Source of the DNA: Bacillus safensis FO-36b
Lineage (GTDB): Bacteria > Bacillota > Bacilli > Bacillales > Bacillaceae
NCBI RefSeq assembly: GCF_000691165.1
Contig: NZ_ASJD01000014.1
Location: 1-43,955 of the forward strand
DNA: 43,955 bases
Direction of reading: 5' to 3'
Position numbers and translations under genes: made by a program. Below the pieces are notes generated by a model that was not told the DNA's origin, did not search any database, and saw only the letters and a list, made by a program, of their open reading frames with translations. Shown here piece by piece: positions 32,804 to 41,133 of this stretch (position 1 is its first letter; every line of letters starts with the position of its first letter).

Positions 32804-34143
32804 GTTCCTCTAAACAAACAGAGATTCAGCAAACATTTCAGCAGCAAATGGACGAAAAAGAGCTGCTCAATTGCATGCGCTGCGGCTTCTGCCTTCCTTC
32901 CTGCCCTACTTATATTGAATCTGGTCAGCAAGAAACACACTCTCCCCGCGGCCGAATTGCTTTAATGAAGGCGGTGAGAGACGGTGTCATGGAACCAGAT
33001 GAAGATGTCGAGCATTCACTGAATCTTTGTCTTGGCTGCCGTGCATGTGAACCGGTCTGCCCTTCCGGCGTCAAATATGGAAGGTTACTTGAGGATGCAA
33101 GAGACATCATTCAGCAGCACAAAAAACAATCCATCCCTGTCAAACTTGTAAGACGTGTAGTGTTTAAAGGTCTCTTTCCTTCACAAAGCCGAATGCGGAA
33201 AGCGGCAGGACTTCTTCGATTTTATCAAACATCTGGTCTGCAAACGGCTGCCCGCAAAACTGGCATGCTGAAGGTGCTTCCACCGCACTTACGCCTGATG
33301 GAACAGGCGCTTCCAAAGGTGCCGCGTCAACAGAAAAGCCGTTTGACGGAATACAAAGCCGCCGGCCCAGCGAGAAAACGGGTCGCCTTTTTTACTGGCT
33401 GTTTAATGGACACCGTTTTTTCCAGCACAAACGAAGCGACCATCCAGCTTTTGCAGCTGGCAGGCTGTGACGTCATCGTCCCTCCTATTCAGACGTGCTG
33501 CGGAGCGCTCCATGGCCATAGCGGTGAAAAAGAACAAGCGAAACAGTTAGCAAAGCGGAATATTGAAGCTTTTGAAGAGATAGATGCGGATGCCATTGTC
33601 ATGAATGCGGGCGGTTGTGGCGCTTTTTTAAGTGATTACGATCATTTGCTTTGCGATGATCCGGATTTTCAAAAGCGAAGTGAAGACTTCTCAAAGAAAA
33701 TCACGGATATATCAGACATTTTAGTGGAGCTGGAATTTCACCGCCGCATGCCGCTTGCTTTGCCAGAGCAAGTCATCACCTATCAAGATTCTTGTCATTT
33801 GCGGAACGGAATGGGTGTACAGCATACGCCAAGGGTGCTGATGAAGGCCATTCAGGGTGTATCATTTAAAGAAATGAAGGATGCGGGCCGGTGCTGCGGC
33901 TCAGCTGGTATTTACAACATTTTGCAGCCAAAGATGTCGATGCAAATTTTAGATCATAAAATGACAGAAGCCAGCCAAACAAAGGCGGCTGCCATCGTTA
34001 CATCTAATCCAGGCTGTCAGCTGCAAATGGCAGCAGGCATCAAACGCTCAGGGCACTCGCCGAGCATGCGCGCGGTCCATTTAGCTGATTTATTATTAGA
34101 AGCCGTTCTATATGGAAAAAAAGCGTCCAGCCCATCAAGCTGA
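32800..34143 (+). CDS. glcF: Glycolate oxidase iron-sulfur subunit GlcF
   Basis: A 447-aa electron-transfer subunit. Two [4Fe-4S] motifs stand in the N-terminal quarter: CMRCGFCLPSCP (about residue 25) and CLGCRACEPVCP (about residue 75). Two CCG cysteine-rich domains follow (QTCCGALHGHSG, about residue 230, and GRCCGSAGIYN, about residue 365), typical of heterodisulfide-reductase-like subunits. It passes electrons from GlcD to the respiratory chain. Translation is coupled to glcD by an ATGA overlap. Its last codons form the left arm of a terminator. Confidence 0.93.
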   Translation: MSSSKQTEIQQTFQQQMDEKELLNCMRCGFCLPSCPTYIESGQQETHSPRGRIALMKAVRDGVMEPDEDVEHSLNLCLGCRACEPVCPSGVKYGRLLEDARDIIQQHKKQSIPVKLVRRVVFKGLFPSQSRMRKAAGLLRFYQTSGLQTAARKTGMLKVLPPHLRLMEQALPKVPRQQKSRLTEYKAAGPARKRVAFFTGCLMDTVFSSTNEATIQLLQLAGCDVIVPPIQTCCGALHGHSGEKEQAKQLAKRNIEAFEEIDADAIVMNAGGCGAFLSDYDHLLCDDPDFQKRSEDFSKKITDISDILVELEFHRRMPLALPEQVITYQDSCHLRNGMGVQHTPRVLMKAIQGVSFKEMKDAGRCCGSAGIYNILQPKMSMQILDHKMTEASQTKAAAIVTSNPGCQLQMAAGIKRSGHSPSMRAVHLADLLLEAVLYGKKASSPSS

Positions 34144-34154
34144 ACGCTTTTTTT
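34116..34154 (+). terminator. Terminator overlapping the glcF 3' end
   Basis: AAAAAAAGCGT (34116-34126) pairs with ACGCTTTTTTT (34144-34154), with an inner AGC/GCT pairing. The left arm and loop encode the last glcF residues, so the gene ends inside its own terminator. Confidence 0.75.
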
Positions 34155-34157
34155 CAT

Positions 34158-34187
34158 GCATATCTTTAGACAATTGGTTAGATAATA
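34158..34187 (+). promoter_or_regulatory. Candidate sigma-G (forespore) promoter of the germinant receptor operon
   Basis: GCATAT (34158-34163), a 17-bp spacer and GATAATA (34181-34187) approximate the sigma-G consensus (gHATR / CATnnTA). The element starts 4 bp after the glcF terminator and 30 bp before the ger start. Germinant receptor operons are normally sigma-G dependent. Confidence 0.5.
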
Positions 34188-34216
34188 GAGGCAAATCGCC
34201 GAAGGAGCTGGTTCAA

Positions 34217-35701
34217 ATGCTGAAGAAAAACAAACAACAAAAGGACCCAAATTCAGTATTTGAAGCATTGTCACGTTCTGCTGATTTTACAAATGAGCTG
34301 TCTCGAAATGGAGATTTTCTGTATAGGACTTCCTTTTTTCGTTCATTGATTAATGGACATCTTCTACATGAACAAATTCTCCCCTCCCTCAAACAAATGC
34401 ATCTGACACCCACTCTTGAAGAGCTGAAAGAACGAATTCCCATTGAGCAGGCTGTCATCACGAGCGATCTTCAAAAAGTGGAAGAAGCCCTTCACCGGGG
34501 CAGCATTGCCATTAGACTTGAGACAGACTGGGGCAAAACGCTTCTTTTGCCGATTGAAGAAAAGAAAGGCAGACAAGTAGGTCCGCCTGAGATTGAATTT
34601 GGGATTATTAGTGCACAGGAAGCATTTGTAGAGTCTTTAGATACCAATTTAAATTTAGTCAGGCGGCGGCTGCCAACGCCTAACCTGAAAGTTGAGGAAA
34701 AGACGGTTGGTACGCTGTCTCAAACAAAAGTAGCCGTGTTATATATTGAAGAAATCGCCAACCCGGAAAACATCGAAACGGTTCTTCAGCGAATTGAGGA
34801 CGTTAATTATGATCAGATTTTAGATGCGAATTACCTTGCTCAAATGCTTTATGATGTGTCCAATACGATCTTTCCGTTGTTTTTGAATACAGAAAGACCC
34901 GACCGCGTGTCTTCAGGTTTATCGGAAGGGAAAATTGCCATATTAGTGGATGGTTCGCCTCATGTCTTGCTTGCCCCGACTATTTTACTTGAGTATTTTT
35001 CCACTATGGAAGACTATAATATGTCATGGATTGCGGCTTCTTGCTTTAGGCTGTTACGCATATTTGCTGTGATATTTTCCATTTTTGCGACACCTTTATA
35101 TGTAGCCGTTTTAACCTTTCATTATGAGCTGATCCCAAAGGATTTATTAGAAACCATTGTGTCCTCGCGCTATCTTGTGCCATTTCCTCCGATCATTGAG
35201 GCACTATTTTTAGAGATTTCGATTGAATTACTAAGAGAGGCTGGATCCAGGCTTCCGACAAAGGTAGGACAAACACTCGGGATTGTTGGCGGGATCGTCA
35301 TTGGACAGGCGGCGGTGGCAGCGGGCTTAACAAGTAATATCCTGCTGATTATTGTGGCATTGTCTGCTCTAGCTTCCTTTGTCACCCCGATCTATAAAAT
35401 GGGAAATGCCATCCGGCTTTTGAGGTTCCCTTTTCTATTTGCAGCACAGGTTTGGGGAGCCTTAGGAATTTCACTGATGGGCGCTTTTCTGATCACCCAT
35501 TTGATGAAATTAACCTCTATTGGGCAGCCATACCTTGAACCCATTTATCCACCTCGTCTAGCTGATTTAAAGAGCAGTTTGATTCGCCCTCAGCTTCGCT
35601 TTTTGAATAAAAGGCCTGATAATTTACGCGGACAAAATAAAACCATTCACCAGCCAAAGCCTAAGCAAGGCCGGAAGGGGAAAAATGATTTTTATGAATA
35701 A
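34217..35701 (+). CDS. GerA-family spore germination receptor, A subunit
   Basis: A 494-aa inner-membrane protein of forespores (GerA/GerKA/YndD/YfkQ type). A soluble N-terminal domain has the family phrases LSRSADFTNELS and GSIAIRLETDW, and later LPTPNLKVEEKTVGTLSQTK (residues about 150-170). About five hydrophobic segments from residue 290 include FRLLRIFAVIFSIFATPLYV. A basic tail (KPKQGRKGK) ends the protein. ATG 34217 follows AAGGAG with 9-nt spacing; the open frame back to 34112 runs through the glcF terminator and is not used. With the next two genes it forms a complete A-B-C receptor that senses nutrients and triggers germination; the ligand is unknown. Confidence 0.9.
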   Translation: MLKKNKQQKDPNSVFEALSRSADFTNELSRNGDFLYRTSFFRSLINGHLLHEQILPSLKQMHLTPTLEELKERIPIEQAVITSDLQKVEEALHRGSIAIRLETDWGKTLLLPIEEKKGRQVGPPEIEFGIISAQEAFVESLDTNLNLVRRRLPTPNLKVEEKTVGTLSQTKVAVLYIEEIANPENIETVLQRIEDVNYDQILDANYLAQMLYDVSNTIFPLFLNTERPDRVSSGLSEGKIAILVDGSPHVLLAPTILLEYFSTMEDYNMSWIAASCFRLLRIFAVIFSIFATPLYVAVLTFHYELIPKDLLETIVSSRYLVPFPPIIEALFLEISIELLREAGSRLPTKVGQTLGIVGGIVIGQAAVAAGLTSNILLIIVALSALASFVTPIYKMGNAIRLLRFPFLFAAQVWGALGISLMGAFLITHLMKLTSIGQPYLEPIYPPRLADLKSSLIRPQLRFLNKRPDNLRGQNKTIHQPKPKQGRKGKNDFYE

Positions 35702-35713
35702 GGAAGTGAAGGC

Positions 35714-36814
35714 ATGAGCTCTTCTTCTGTCAAAGAGAAATTTCAAGTATCCCCTTTTTTTGTGTTTTTTCTCATTAATGCCAATCAAGTAGGTGTCGGC
35801 ATTTTAAACTTTCAAACGAACCTTGTCCGTTCCATGAATAATGACGGATGGATCGCCATTCTAATTTCTGGCATCAGTGTCAATGTGATGATCTTTCTAA
35901 TTTACTTGATGTTTAAAAAGGCTCCTTCGGATGAATTTGTTCATATTACAAAATTCGTATTTGGTAAATGGATTGGGCAATTATTCAATATTCTCTACAT
36001 CTTATACTTTTCATGTTTGTCGCTTACTGTCCTCGTCCATTATATGGATGTAATCCATGTGTGGCTGTTTAAAGAAATTCCGGGTTTTTTGTTTGCTGCT
36101 GTACTGCTTGTGCTAGTGTATTACATTCATACCGGCGGCTTTAGAACCATTGCAGGATGGGCGTTTTTTAGCATTATACTTACATATTGGATGACGTTTA
36201 TTTGCTTTTACGTCATGAAATATAGTCACATTCGCTTTATGTTTCCAATGTTTGATCATACATTCTCGCAGCTGGTAATGGGTGTCAAAGATGCCTCCTT
36301 ACCCATGTTTGGTTTTGGAACGCTGCTTGTCTATTATCCCTTTATTAAAAAAGCACAAACGTCACAAAAATTTGCCCACATGGGAGCATTATTCACGACA
36401 TGCTTAAATTTACTTGTCTTTCTCGTATCCATTGCGTATTATTCGAGTGCTCAGCTTAAATTAACAAAATGGCCAACATTGACGTTAACAAGCATTGTGA
36501 AACTTCCCTTCATTCAGCGCTTTGAATTTATTGAAGTGTCTCTTTGGCTGCTTCTTATTATTCCAAATATCGCGATTCCATTATGGGCTGCGAGCCGAAT
36601 GGCGAAACAAGTATTTCATACAAGCCAGCGCGTCAATTTAATCGGTCTCAGCATTCTCATTCTGATCATGTTTTCGTTTTTTGCCGGTGCAACTTCTTTT
36701 GAAACCTTTAATCAATGGGTGGAATATAGCGGATTCATTCTGATCTATGGATTGATTGTCTGTATGGTCATTGGACTGATTCTGAAAAAAAGGTGGGTGA
36801 AAAAACGAACATGA
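35714..36814 (+). CDS. GerA-family spore germination receptor, B subunit
   Basis: A 366-aa membrane protein of the amino-acid permease-like GerB family (Spore_permease), with about ten hydrophobic segments. The N-terminal helix reads VSPFFVFFLINANQVGVGIL and contains the conserved Q-x-G-x-G region. GerB proteins are the proposed ligand-binding subunit. ATG 35714 follows AGGAAGTGAAGG. It overlaps the C-subunit gene by 4 nt (ATGA). Confidence 0.9.
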   Translation: MSSSSVKEKFQVSPFFVFFLINANQVGVGILNFQTNLVRSMNNDGWIAILISGISVNVMIFLIYLMFKKAPSDEFVHITKFVFGKWIGQLFNILYILYFSCLSLTVLVHYMDVIHVWLFKEIPGFLFAAVLLVLVYYIHTGGFRTIAGWAFFSIILTYWMTFICFYVMKYSHIRFMFPMFDHTFSQLVMGVKDASLPMFGFGTLLVYYPFIKKAQTSQKFAHMGALFTTCLNLLVFLVSIAYYSSAQLKLTKWPTLTLTSIVKLPFIQRFEFIEVSLWLLLIIPNIAIPLWAASRMAKQVFHTSQRVNLIGLSILILIMFSFFAGATSFETFNQWVEYSGFILIYGLIVCMVIGLILKKRWVKKRT

Positions 36815-37911
36815 AACAGTATGTACTCATAGGTCTCATGTTGTTTAGTCTTTTGTTAACTAGCTGTGCACAGCCCCGGCTATTAGATGAATTAAATATC
36901 TCTCAGGCGGCAGGATTTGATTTAATGGAAGATGGCGAAATGAAGGGCTTTTTTGTCTTTCCCGTCTTTAAAAGTGAAGAGCAAGGCAGCTATCAAATAT
37001 TAAGTGCAAAGTCAAACACGATTAGTAATATCCAATTTCTCGTGTCAGAAAAATCGCCTTTTCCGGTGGTTATGGGCCAGGTGCTCGTTATTTTAGTCAG
37101 TGAAAAGTTAGCAAAAGAAGTCGGCATGATCGATTTAATGAATTACATTTATCGTGATCCTATTATTGGTTCACGCCAAGTGTTTGCGATTGTTGGCGGA
37201 GAAGTCGAAGAATTATTATACACAAAAATGAATCAAACGAACTTAAATATAGGTGTATATCTCTCTGATCTGTTAGCGCAAAATATGCGAAATGGCAATG
37301 AGCCAGTCACAAATCAGCATATTTTTATGAATCAGATGATGGCAAAAGGGGTCGATGCTTATCTCCCTTACATTGAAAGAACAAGCAATGCCATCAAGGT
37401 CTCGGGCGTTGCTCTATTTGATCAAGAAAAAATGGTGGGTCATATTCCAGGAGAAGACACGTTCACATTTAAAGCGATGATTGAAAATCATAAAAATGGC
37501 ATCTATGAGTTTCAATTGCATGATCGAGCGAAGACTCATGTTGTCATTGAAAATATCAAATCACATGTGTCTTACCAGATCAAACCGACGAAAAACCTAA
37601 CAAAAAAGCCTCATATCACGATTGATATCAAACTAAAAGGCGAATTAAAAGAATTCATGAAGTCCAAAAAAATTGATAAACCGAATATATTGGACCAAGT
37701 CGAAAAAGAAGTTGAAAAACGTATCACTCAGCAAGGAGAAGATCTTGTACAGTCCTTTAAAAAGCAAAACATAGACCCGCTTGGACTGGGCCTTAGATAT
37801 AGATCAAAAGACAAGGCAATGACACCAGAAAAATGGCAAGACATTTATCCTGATGCGGATGTAAAAGTGAAATGCCGCATGAAAATTGTTCAAACGGGAG
37901 TCAGCCAATAA
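36811..37911 (+). CDS. GerA-family spore germination receptor, C subunit (lipoprotein)
   Basis: A 366-aa lipoprotein. A short signal ends in the lipobox LLTSC (Cys near residue 20), followed by the family-typical QPRLLDELNISQAAGFD. Later motifs typical of GerC are VMGQVLVILVSEKLA and YRDPIIGSRQVFAI. ATG 36811 is chosen because it starts the signal peptide and overlaps the B-subunit stop; an in-frame ATG at 36793 adds six residues inside gerB. It is lipid-anchored to the outer face of the spore inner membrane. No clear terminator follows; the gene ends 6 nt from a convergent gene. Confidence 0.9.
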   Translation: MKQYVLIGLMLFSLLLTSCAQPRLLDELNISQAAGFDLMEDGEMKGFFVFPVFKSEEQGSYQILSAKSNTISNIQFLVSEKSPFPVVMGQVLVILVSEKLAKEVGMIDLMNYIYRDPIIGSRQVFAIVGGEVEELLYTKMNQTNLNIGVYLSDLLAQNMRNGNEPVTNQHIFMNQMMAKGVDAYLPYIERTSNAIKVSGVALFDQEKMVGHIPGEDTFTFKAMIENHKNGIYEFQLHDRAKTHVVIENIKSHVSYQIKPTKNLTKKPHITIDIKLKGELKEFMKSKKIDKPNILDQVEKEVEKRITQQGEDLVQSFKKQNIDPLGLGLRYRSKDKAMTPEKWQDIYPDADVKVKCRMKIVQTGVSQ

Positions 37912-37917
37912 AAAGGC

Positions 37918-38851
37918 TTAATCAAATATGTCTTGTTTGTTCTCCAAGATATTGGACAATTTCATTTTCACTCGTGGAACCTGATCTTTTTGATTAACAT
38001 CATGTAAAATCTTCTCTACTTCATTTTTATCAGTTTTAAGGATTTTAGGTGAAAATTGTTCCACTAGGGCCGGTCTATTTCCTGCACAGTTTGCCATTGT
38101 ATCTAGTGCAATTAAGCTGAAAGGCCTTCCTTTGTTTAGCCAAGATTTCATTCTTTCCCAGGTTGGACAGCTGACGGCTGCCAGCCTTCCCCACTGATCG
38201 TGAAAATGGGTACAATTTGACTTCATCCAATCCAATATTTTGTGAGAACGGAAACGGTGCAGGCAAATAAAAGCCTCTAACGGCAATTCTTTTTCACTGA
38301 TCGATTTCATTTTTTTCAATATATGGTGTAATCCCTCATCTTCTGGCAAACAGCTGGCTGCTGCCCACGAAAGCGGATAAAGGAATTCTTCGTCCGCCTG
38401 ATCCAAAAGTTCCCTTACCCATTCAGCGGCAACTGTACCTAGAACATCAGCTGCGATTTCTAACATTCGTGATTTCACTTCGGCATGCTCCGTTTCATAA
38501 AACCTACTATGAACAGAATCCAAGATTTTTTGGCGGTCGTGCTGTTTCAGCGCATCGATGACATCATCCTCAAGAAACCATCTAGTAATTGAAAAGTCTA
38601 TTAAAGACGCCAAATCATGCCTAACGACGTGTAATGTTGGTGCTTTCTCACTTTTGGTGACGATGACGTCCTTCTCTGATTGGAAAGCCTGTCCGTCCTC
38701 TCCATAAAAATAATCGTGCAGTAAAAATTGGTTAGGAGAATGGAGAATGGAGAACGGCTAAGTGATAAGGCTGTTTCGGTTCATCAGACGCTTCTACAAC
38801 ATTCATTTCGTTTTTTTGACAGGCGTCACATAAAGTAGTTGTCCCCACCAT
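37918..38851 (-). pseudogene. HEAT-like repeat protein broken by a 7-bp tandem duplication
   Basis: The simple reading is a 231-aa protein starting at a TTG (38613) with no good ribosome binding site. Upstream, its frame is open to 38755 without a start. A second frame begins at ATG 38851 (MVGTTTLCDACQKNEMNVVE), runs 39 codons and stops at 38732. The two meet in three tandem copies of GGAGAA(T/C). Removing one 7-bp unit joins them into a 308-aa frame (...HLAVLHSPNQFLLHDYFYG...) with no stop. The C-terminal 230 residues are helical, with repeated pairs such as HSRFYETEHAEVKSRMLEIA and SWAAASCLPEDEGLHHIL, suggesting HEAT/ARM-like repeats. CDAC may be half of a metal site. Function unknown. It could be a pseudogene, phase-variable, or an error in the read. 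Confidence 0.75.
38735..38754. repeat. 7-bp tandem repeat (GGAGAAT) causing the frameshift
   Basis: GGAGAAT at 38735-38741 and 38742-38748, then GGAGAA at 38749-38754: period 7 over 20 bases. Loss or gain of one unit shifts the reading frame by one and switches between the broken and the 308-aa frame. Confidence 0.85.
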
Positions 38852-38975
38852 TTTCACTTTTACTGCTAATGATTGTCATTCGAGAAAGAGCGGGAACCAT
38901 TTGAGCATAAGTTAATATAAAGATTATTCTTTCTACATTGATCCATGTTGAATCAATTGAAAAAATGACAATATT

Positions 38976-39206
38976 CTAATCTTCATCCTTTACATCAGGG
39001 TCTTCCGGAATCGGTTCATTTAAGATCTCTTGGACGAGCTCTTTATATTGTTCGAGCTGCTTTAAATGCGTTTGAAACTGCCCTTGATAAATAAGATAAG
39101 ATTCCCCGTCAAATACGTAACGGATCTTTTTTTGCTGGATTAATTTTTTAATATACGCTTCTGATACTTCCAAGTATTCAGCTGTTTCTGCAATTGTTAA
39201 ATACAT
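38976..39206 (-). CDS. Small helix-turn-helix (excisionase-like, HTH_17) protein
   Basis: About 76 aa. It contains YLTIAETAEYLEVSEAYIKK, a MerR/excisionase-type HTH at residues 2-21, then a wing-like IRYVFDGESYLIYQGQF, a coiled helix (LKQLEQYKELVQEIL) and an acidic tail (EPIPEDPDVKDED). The acidic tail suggests contacts with another protein. ATG 39206 is preferred since the HTH begins immediately after it and GGGTGG stands upstream; the frame is open to 39239. No integrase or other phage gene is nearby, so an excisionase role is unlikely. Confidence 0.7.
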   Translation of the reverse strand: MYLTIAETAEYLEVSEAYIKKLIQQKKIRYVFDGESYLIYQGQFQTHLKQLEQYKELVQEILNEPIPEDPDVKDED

Positions 39207-39239
39207 GTTTGTGCACCACCCGTTCGTTTCATCTAGCAA

Positions 39240-39528
39240 ATTATATCATGTTCTGCTGAAAAAACGGATGCAGCCTATTCTTTTATGGTGACTATTTTTC
39301 ACATAGCAAGTAGATCGTCTAAATGCCGGCAAATATGGTATGATAAAATCTGCTAGACGAGAGCTTTTTAACATAGACTTGATGAAAAAGGCAGGTTCAG
39401 TGGTGTCTGTATGAGCCGCAAGCCATCCTGGCATATATAGAAAGCATACTCATGAGAAAAGCAAAACAAGCATAGGCTCTTATAAGGATGCTTGAAGAAA
39501 AATCGTATTTAAAGGCAGAGTGAAATGA
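39240..39528 (+). promoter_or_regulatory. Promoter and 180-nt leader of the DedA gene
   Basis: A TGGTATGAT extended -10 at 39336-39344 would start a transcript about 180 nt ahead of the DedA start. An inverted repeat TCGTCTA (39315-39321) / TAGACGA (39354-39360) flanks the -10. The leader contains hairpin-capable pieces, for example AAGCAT...ATGCTT around 39468-39494, but matches no riboswitch class I recognise. A 62-codon minus-strand open frame here has no ribosome binding site or recognisable content. Confidence 0.4.
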
Positions 39529-40131
39529 ATGGGAACCTTTTTTAATGAAATTTTAACCTGGCTGACAAGCCTTGGTTATGTAGGTGTAGCACTAGGGCTG
39601 ATGATTGAAATCATTCCGAGTGAAATTGTACTTGCCTATGGCGGATATATGGTGTCAACAGGCACAATTGGTTTTGTAGGAGCTGTGATTGCCGGCGTCA
39701 TCGGTGGTACGCTCGCCCAGTGTTTTATTTACTGGATCGGTCTGTACGGCGGAAGACCTTTTTTAACAAAGTATGGAAAGTATTTGTTCATCCATGAACA
39801 TCATATCGCGACTGCAGAGCGCTGGTTTGACCGGTATGGAACCGGTGTAGTTTTTACCGCCCGCTTTATCCCTGTTGTCCGTCATGCCATCTCGATTCCA
39901 GCGGGTATTGCCAAGATGCCTTTTTTGAAATTCGTTTTCTTGACAGGATTAGCTGCCATCCCTTGGTCTATCTTATTTATCTATCTTGGCATGCAGCTTG
40001 GGACAAAATGGGATCATATTCAAAGTGTTGCTCATGCTTATACAACCCCTATTATGGTCATTGCCATTGTCCTGATTGTTCTCTACTTTGTACTCAAAAA
40101 AATTCGGACGAATCGAAAACGGACAATCTAA
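39529..40131 (+). CDS. yngC: DedA-family membrane protein
   Basis: A 200-aa protein with four to five hydrophobic segments. Family marks are the re-entrant motif EIIPSEIVLAYGGYMVSTG (residues about 25-43), GGTLAQCFIYWIGLYGGRP, the F/YxRF/PxxR-type signature FTARFIPVVRHAISIPAG (about residues 110-127) and ALAAIPWS-like LAAIPWSILFIYLG. DedA proteins include flippases that recycle undecaprenyl phosphate or move phospholipids across the membrane. ATG 39529 lies behind a weak AGGCAGAG. It resembles B. subtilis YngC; the symbol is given on that resemblance only. Confidence 0.85.
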   Translation: MGTFFNEILTWLTSLGYVGVALGLMIEIIPSEIVLAYGGYMVSTGTIGFVGAVIAGVIGGTLAQCFIYWIGLYGGRPFLTKYGKYLFIHEHHIATAERWFDRYGTGVVFTARFIPVVRHAISIPAGIAKMPFLKFVFLTGLAAIPWSILFIYLGMQLGTKWDHIQSVAHAYTTPIMVIAIVLIVLYFVLKKIRTNRKRTI

Positions 40132-40133
40132 CC

Positions 40134-40172
40134 AAAACGCCTTTCACTGATCTGGTGAAAGGCGTTTTTTTA
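40134..40172. terminator. Bidirectional terminator between DedA and HemD-like genes
   Basis: A 14-bp stem AAAACGCCTTTCAC (40134-40147) with its complement (40155-40168), then a T-run. It serves both convergent genes. Confidence 0.88.
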
Positions 40173-40991
40173 TGAGTGTGCTGATTGTTTTTCCATATAT
40201 CGGGATAGCTCTATTATCATTGCACCCATTCTCTCAAGTGACGGGGCAAGAATTCGGTCTATTCCCTCTTCTTTTAAAGCTTCAGCAGTGACTTTCCCGA
40301 CTGCTACTGCAAGCACGTGCTGCTCGAATAATGCTTGCAATTCTTCTTTTCTTCCCCATTCTGCAGCTAGTTTGAAAAAGGCGTGAACTTGGACAGCGGT
40401 TGTAAAACAAACGGCATGTACTTGTCCATCTTTCATTTCTTTCAGCAGCGTTTCAGCTGCCTCTGGTTCAGGAGGTGTGTGCTGATATGGTAAAAGCGGC
40501 AAAACATCTGCCCCTTTTTCATGTAAAAACTGAATGAGAGCTGGTGCATTTTCACCATGAAGCTGCACCATCACACGTTTGCCTTGAAATTCCTTGTCTT
40601 CAAGCTTTGAAATCAAGTCACGAACTGTACCGTCTTCATCAGAGAGCTCAGGCTGAATTCCGCGTTTTTTCAAAGCAGCAAAGGTTTTGTACCCTCTTGA
40701 AGCAATATGGGCATTTGATAGAATGTTCATAAATTCTTTACCAAGCTGCAGCTCTTCTGCACTCTCAATCAATGTATCTGTACCGATGCTTGTTGTCAAG
40801 ATCACCCAGTCGGCCCCTTGTTTCACAAAGGTTTCTATGCCTGGCTTTAATTCCTCTTTGGCTAAAAATACGGTTCCTTGAAGAGAACGAATAACGGCTT
40901 GTCCCCCTTGCTTTTCGACAAGTGTACGCATTTCTTCTATTTTTCTCGTTCCACAAATGGCAATCGTTTTTCCAGATAAGCCCTTCCTCAT
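40170..40991 (-). CDS. Uroporphyrinogen-III synthase family protein (HemD-like, stand-alone)
   Basis: A 273-aa protein with the two-lobed HemD pattern: GKTIAICGTRKIEEMRTLVEKQG at the N-terminus (quoted in part), DWVILTTSIGTDTLI near residue 60, HAVCFTTAVQVHAFFKLA near residue 190 and a final VAVGKVTAEALKEEGI. HemD closes hydroxymethylbilane to uroporphyrinogen III. The hem biosynthesis genes are not adjacent, so this is probably a paralogue of the one in the hem operon, perhaps tied to sirohaem for the nearby sulfite reductase or to nitrite reduction, or a non-enzymatic relative. ATG 40991 follows AGAGGGAT. It is divergent from the YaaH-family transporter. Confidence 0.82.
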   Translation of the reverse strand: MRKGLSGKTIAICGTRKIEEMRTLVEKQGGQAVIRSLQGTVFLAKEELKPGIETFVKQGADWVILTTSIGTDTLIESAEELQLGKEFMNILSNAHIASRGYKTFAALKKRGIQPELSDEDGTVRDLISKLEDKEFQGKRVMVQLHGENAPALIQFLHEKGADVLPLLPYQHTPPEPEAAETLLKEMKDGQVHAVCFTTAVQVHAFFKLAAEWGRKEELQALFEQHVLAVAVGKVTAEALKEEGIDRILAPSLERMGAMIIELSRYMEKQSAHS

Positions 40992-41076
40992 TTTATCCCT
41001 CTTTTTCTATCACATTTGATATGTATTAAATATAGATTTATTTGGAAGACGATGCAAGTGTCTACTAAAAAAGAGC

Positions 41077-41105
41077 TTGACGTTTCTATCGAATTCGAGT
41101 ATCTT
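41077..41105 (+). promoter_or_regulatory. Sigma-A promoter of the YaaH-family gene with palindrome in spacer
   Basis: TTGACG (41077-41082), a 17-bp spacer and TATCTT (41100-41105). A perfect 10-bp palindrome TCGAATTCGA (41089-41098) lies inside the spacer, where a bound repressor would block RNA polymerase. Confidence 0.55.
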
Positions 41106-41133
41106 TTGTAAGTGCAAATTGTAGGAGGTCATT

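Noticed and set aside
38613..38615. TTG 38613 as true start of the HEAT-like protein
   Set aside because: No ribosome binding site precedes it and the frame is open upstream to the 7-bp repeat, where it joins a second frame with an ATG.
38976..39206. Excisionase of an integrated element
   Set aside because: Only the HTH fold fits; there is no integrase, attachment-site repeat or phage gene around it.
39246..39434. 62-codon minus-strand open frame upstream of the DedA gene
   Set aside because: No ribosome binding site, no family resemblance; better explained as leader and promoter of the DedA gene.
39240..39528. A riboswitch before the DedA gene
   Set aside because: I looked for yybP/ykoY, ydaO and M-box core motifs and saw none; only weak hairpins remain.
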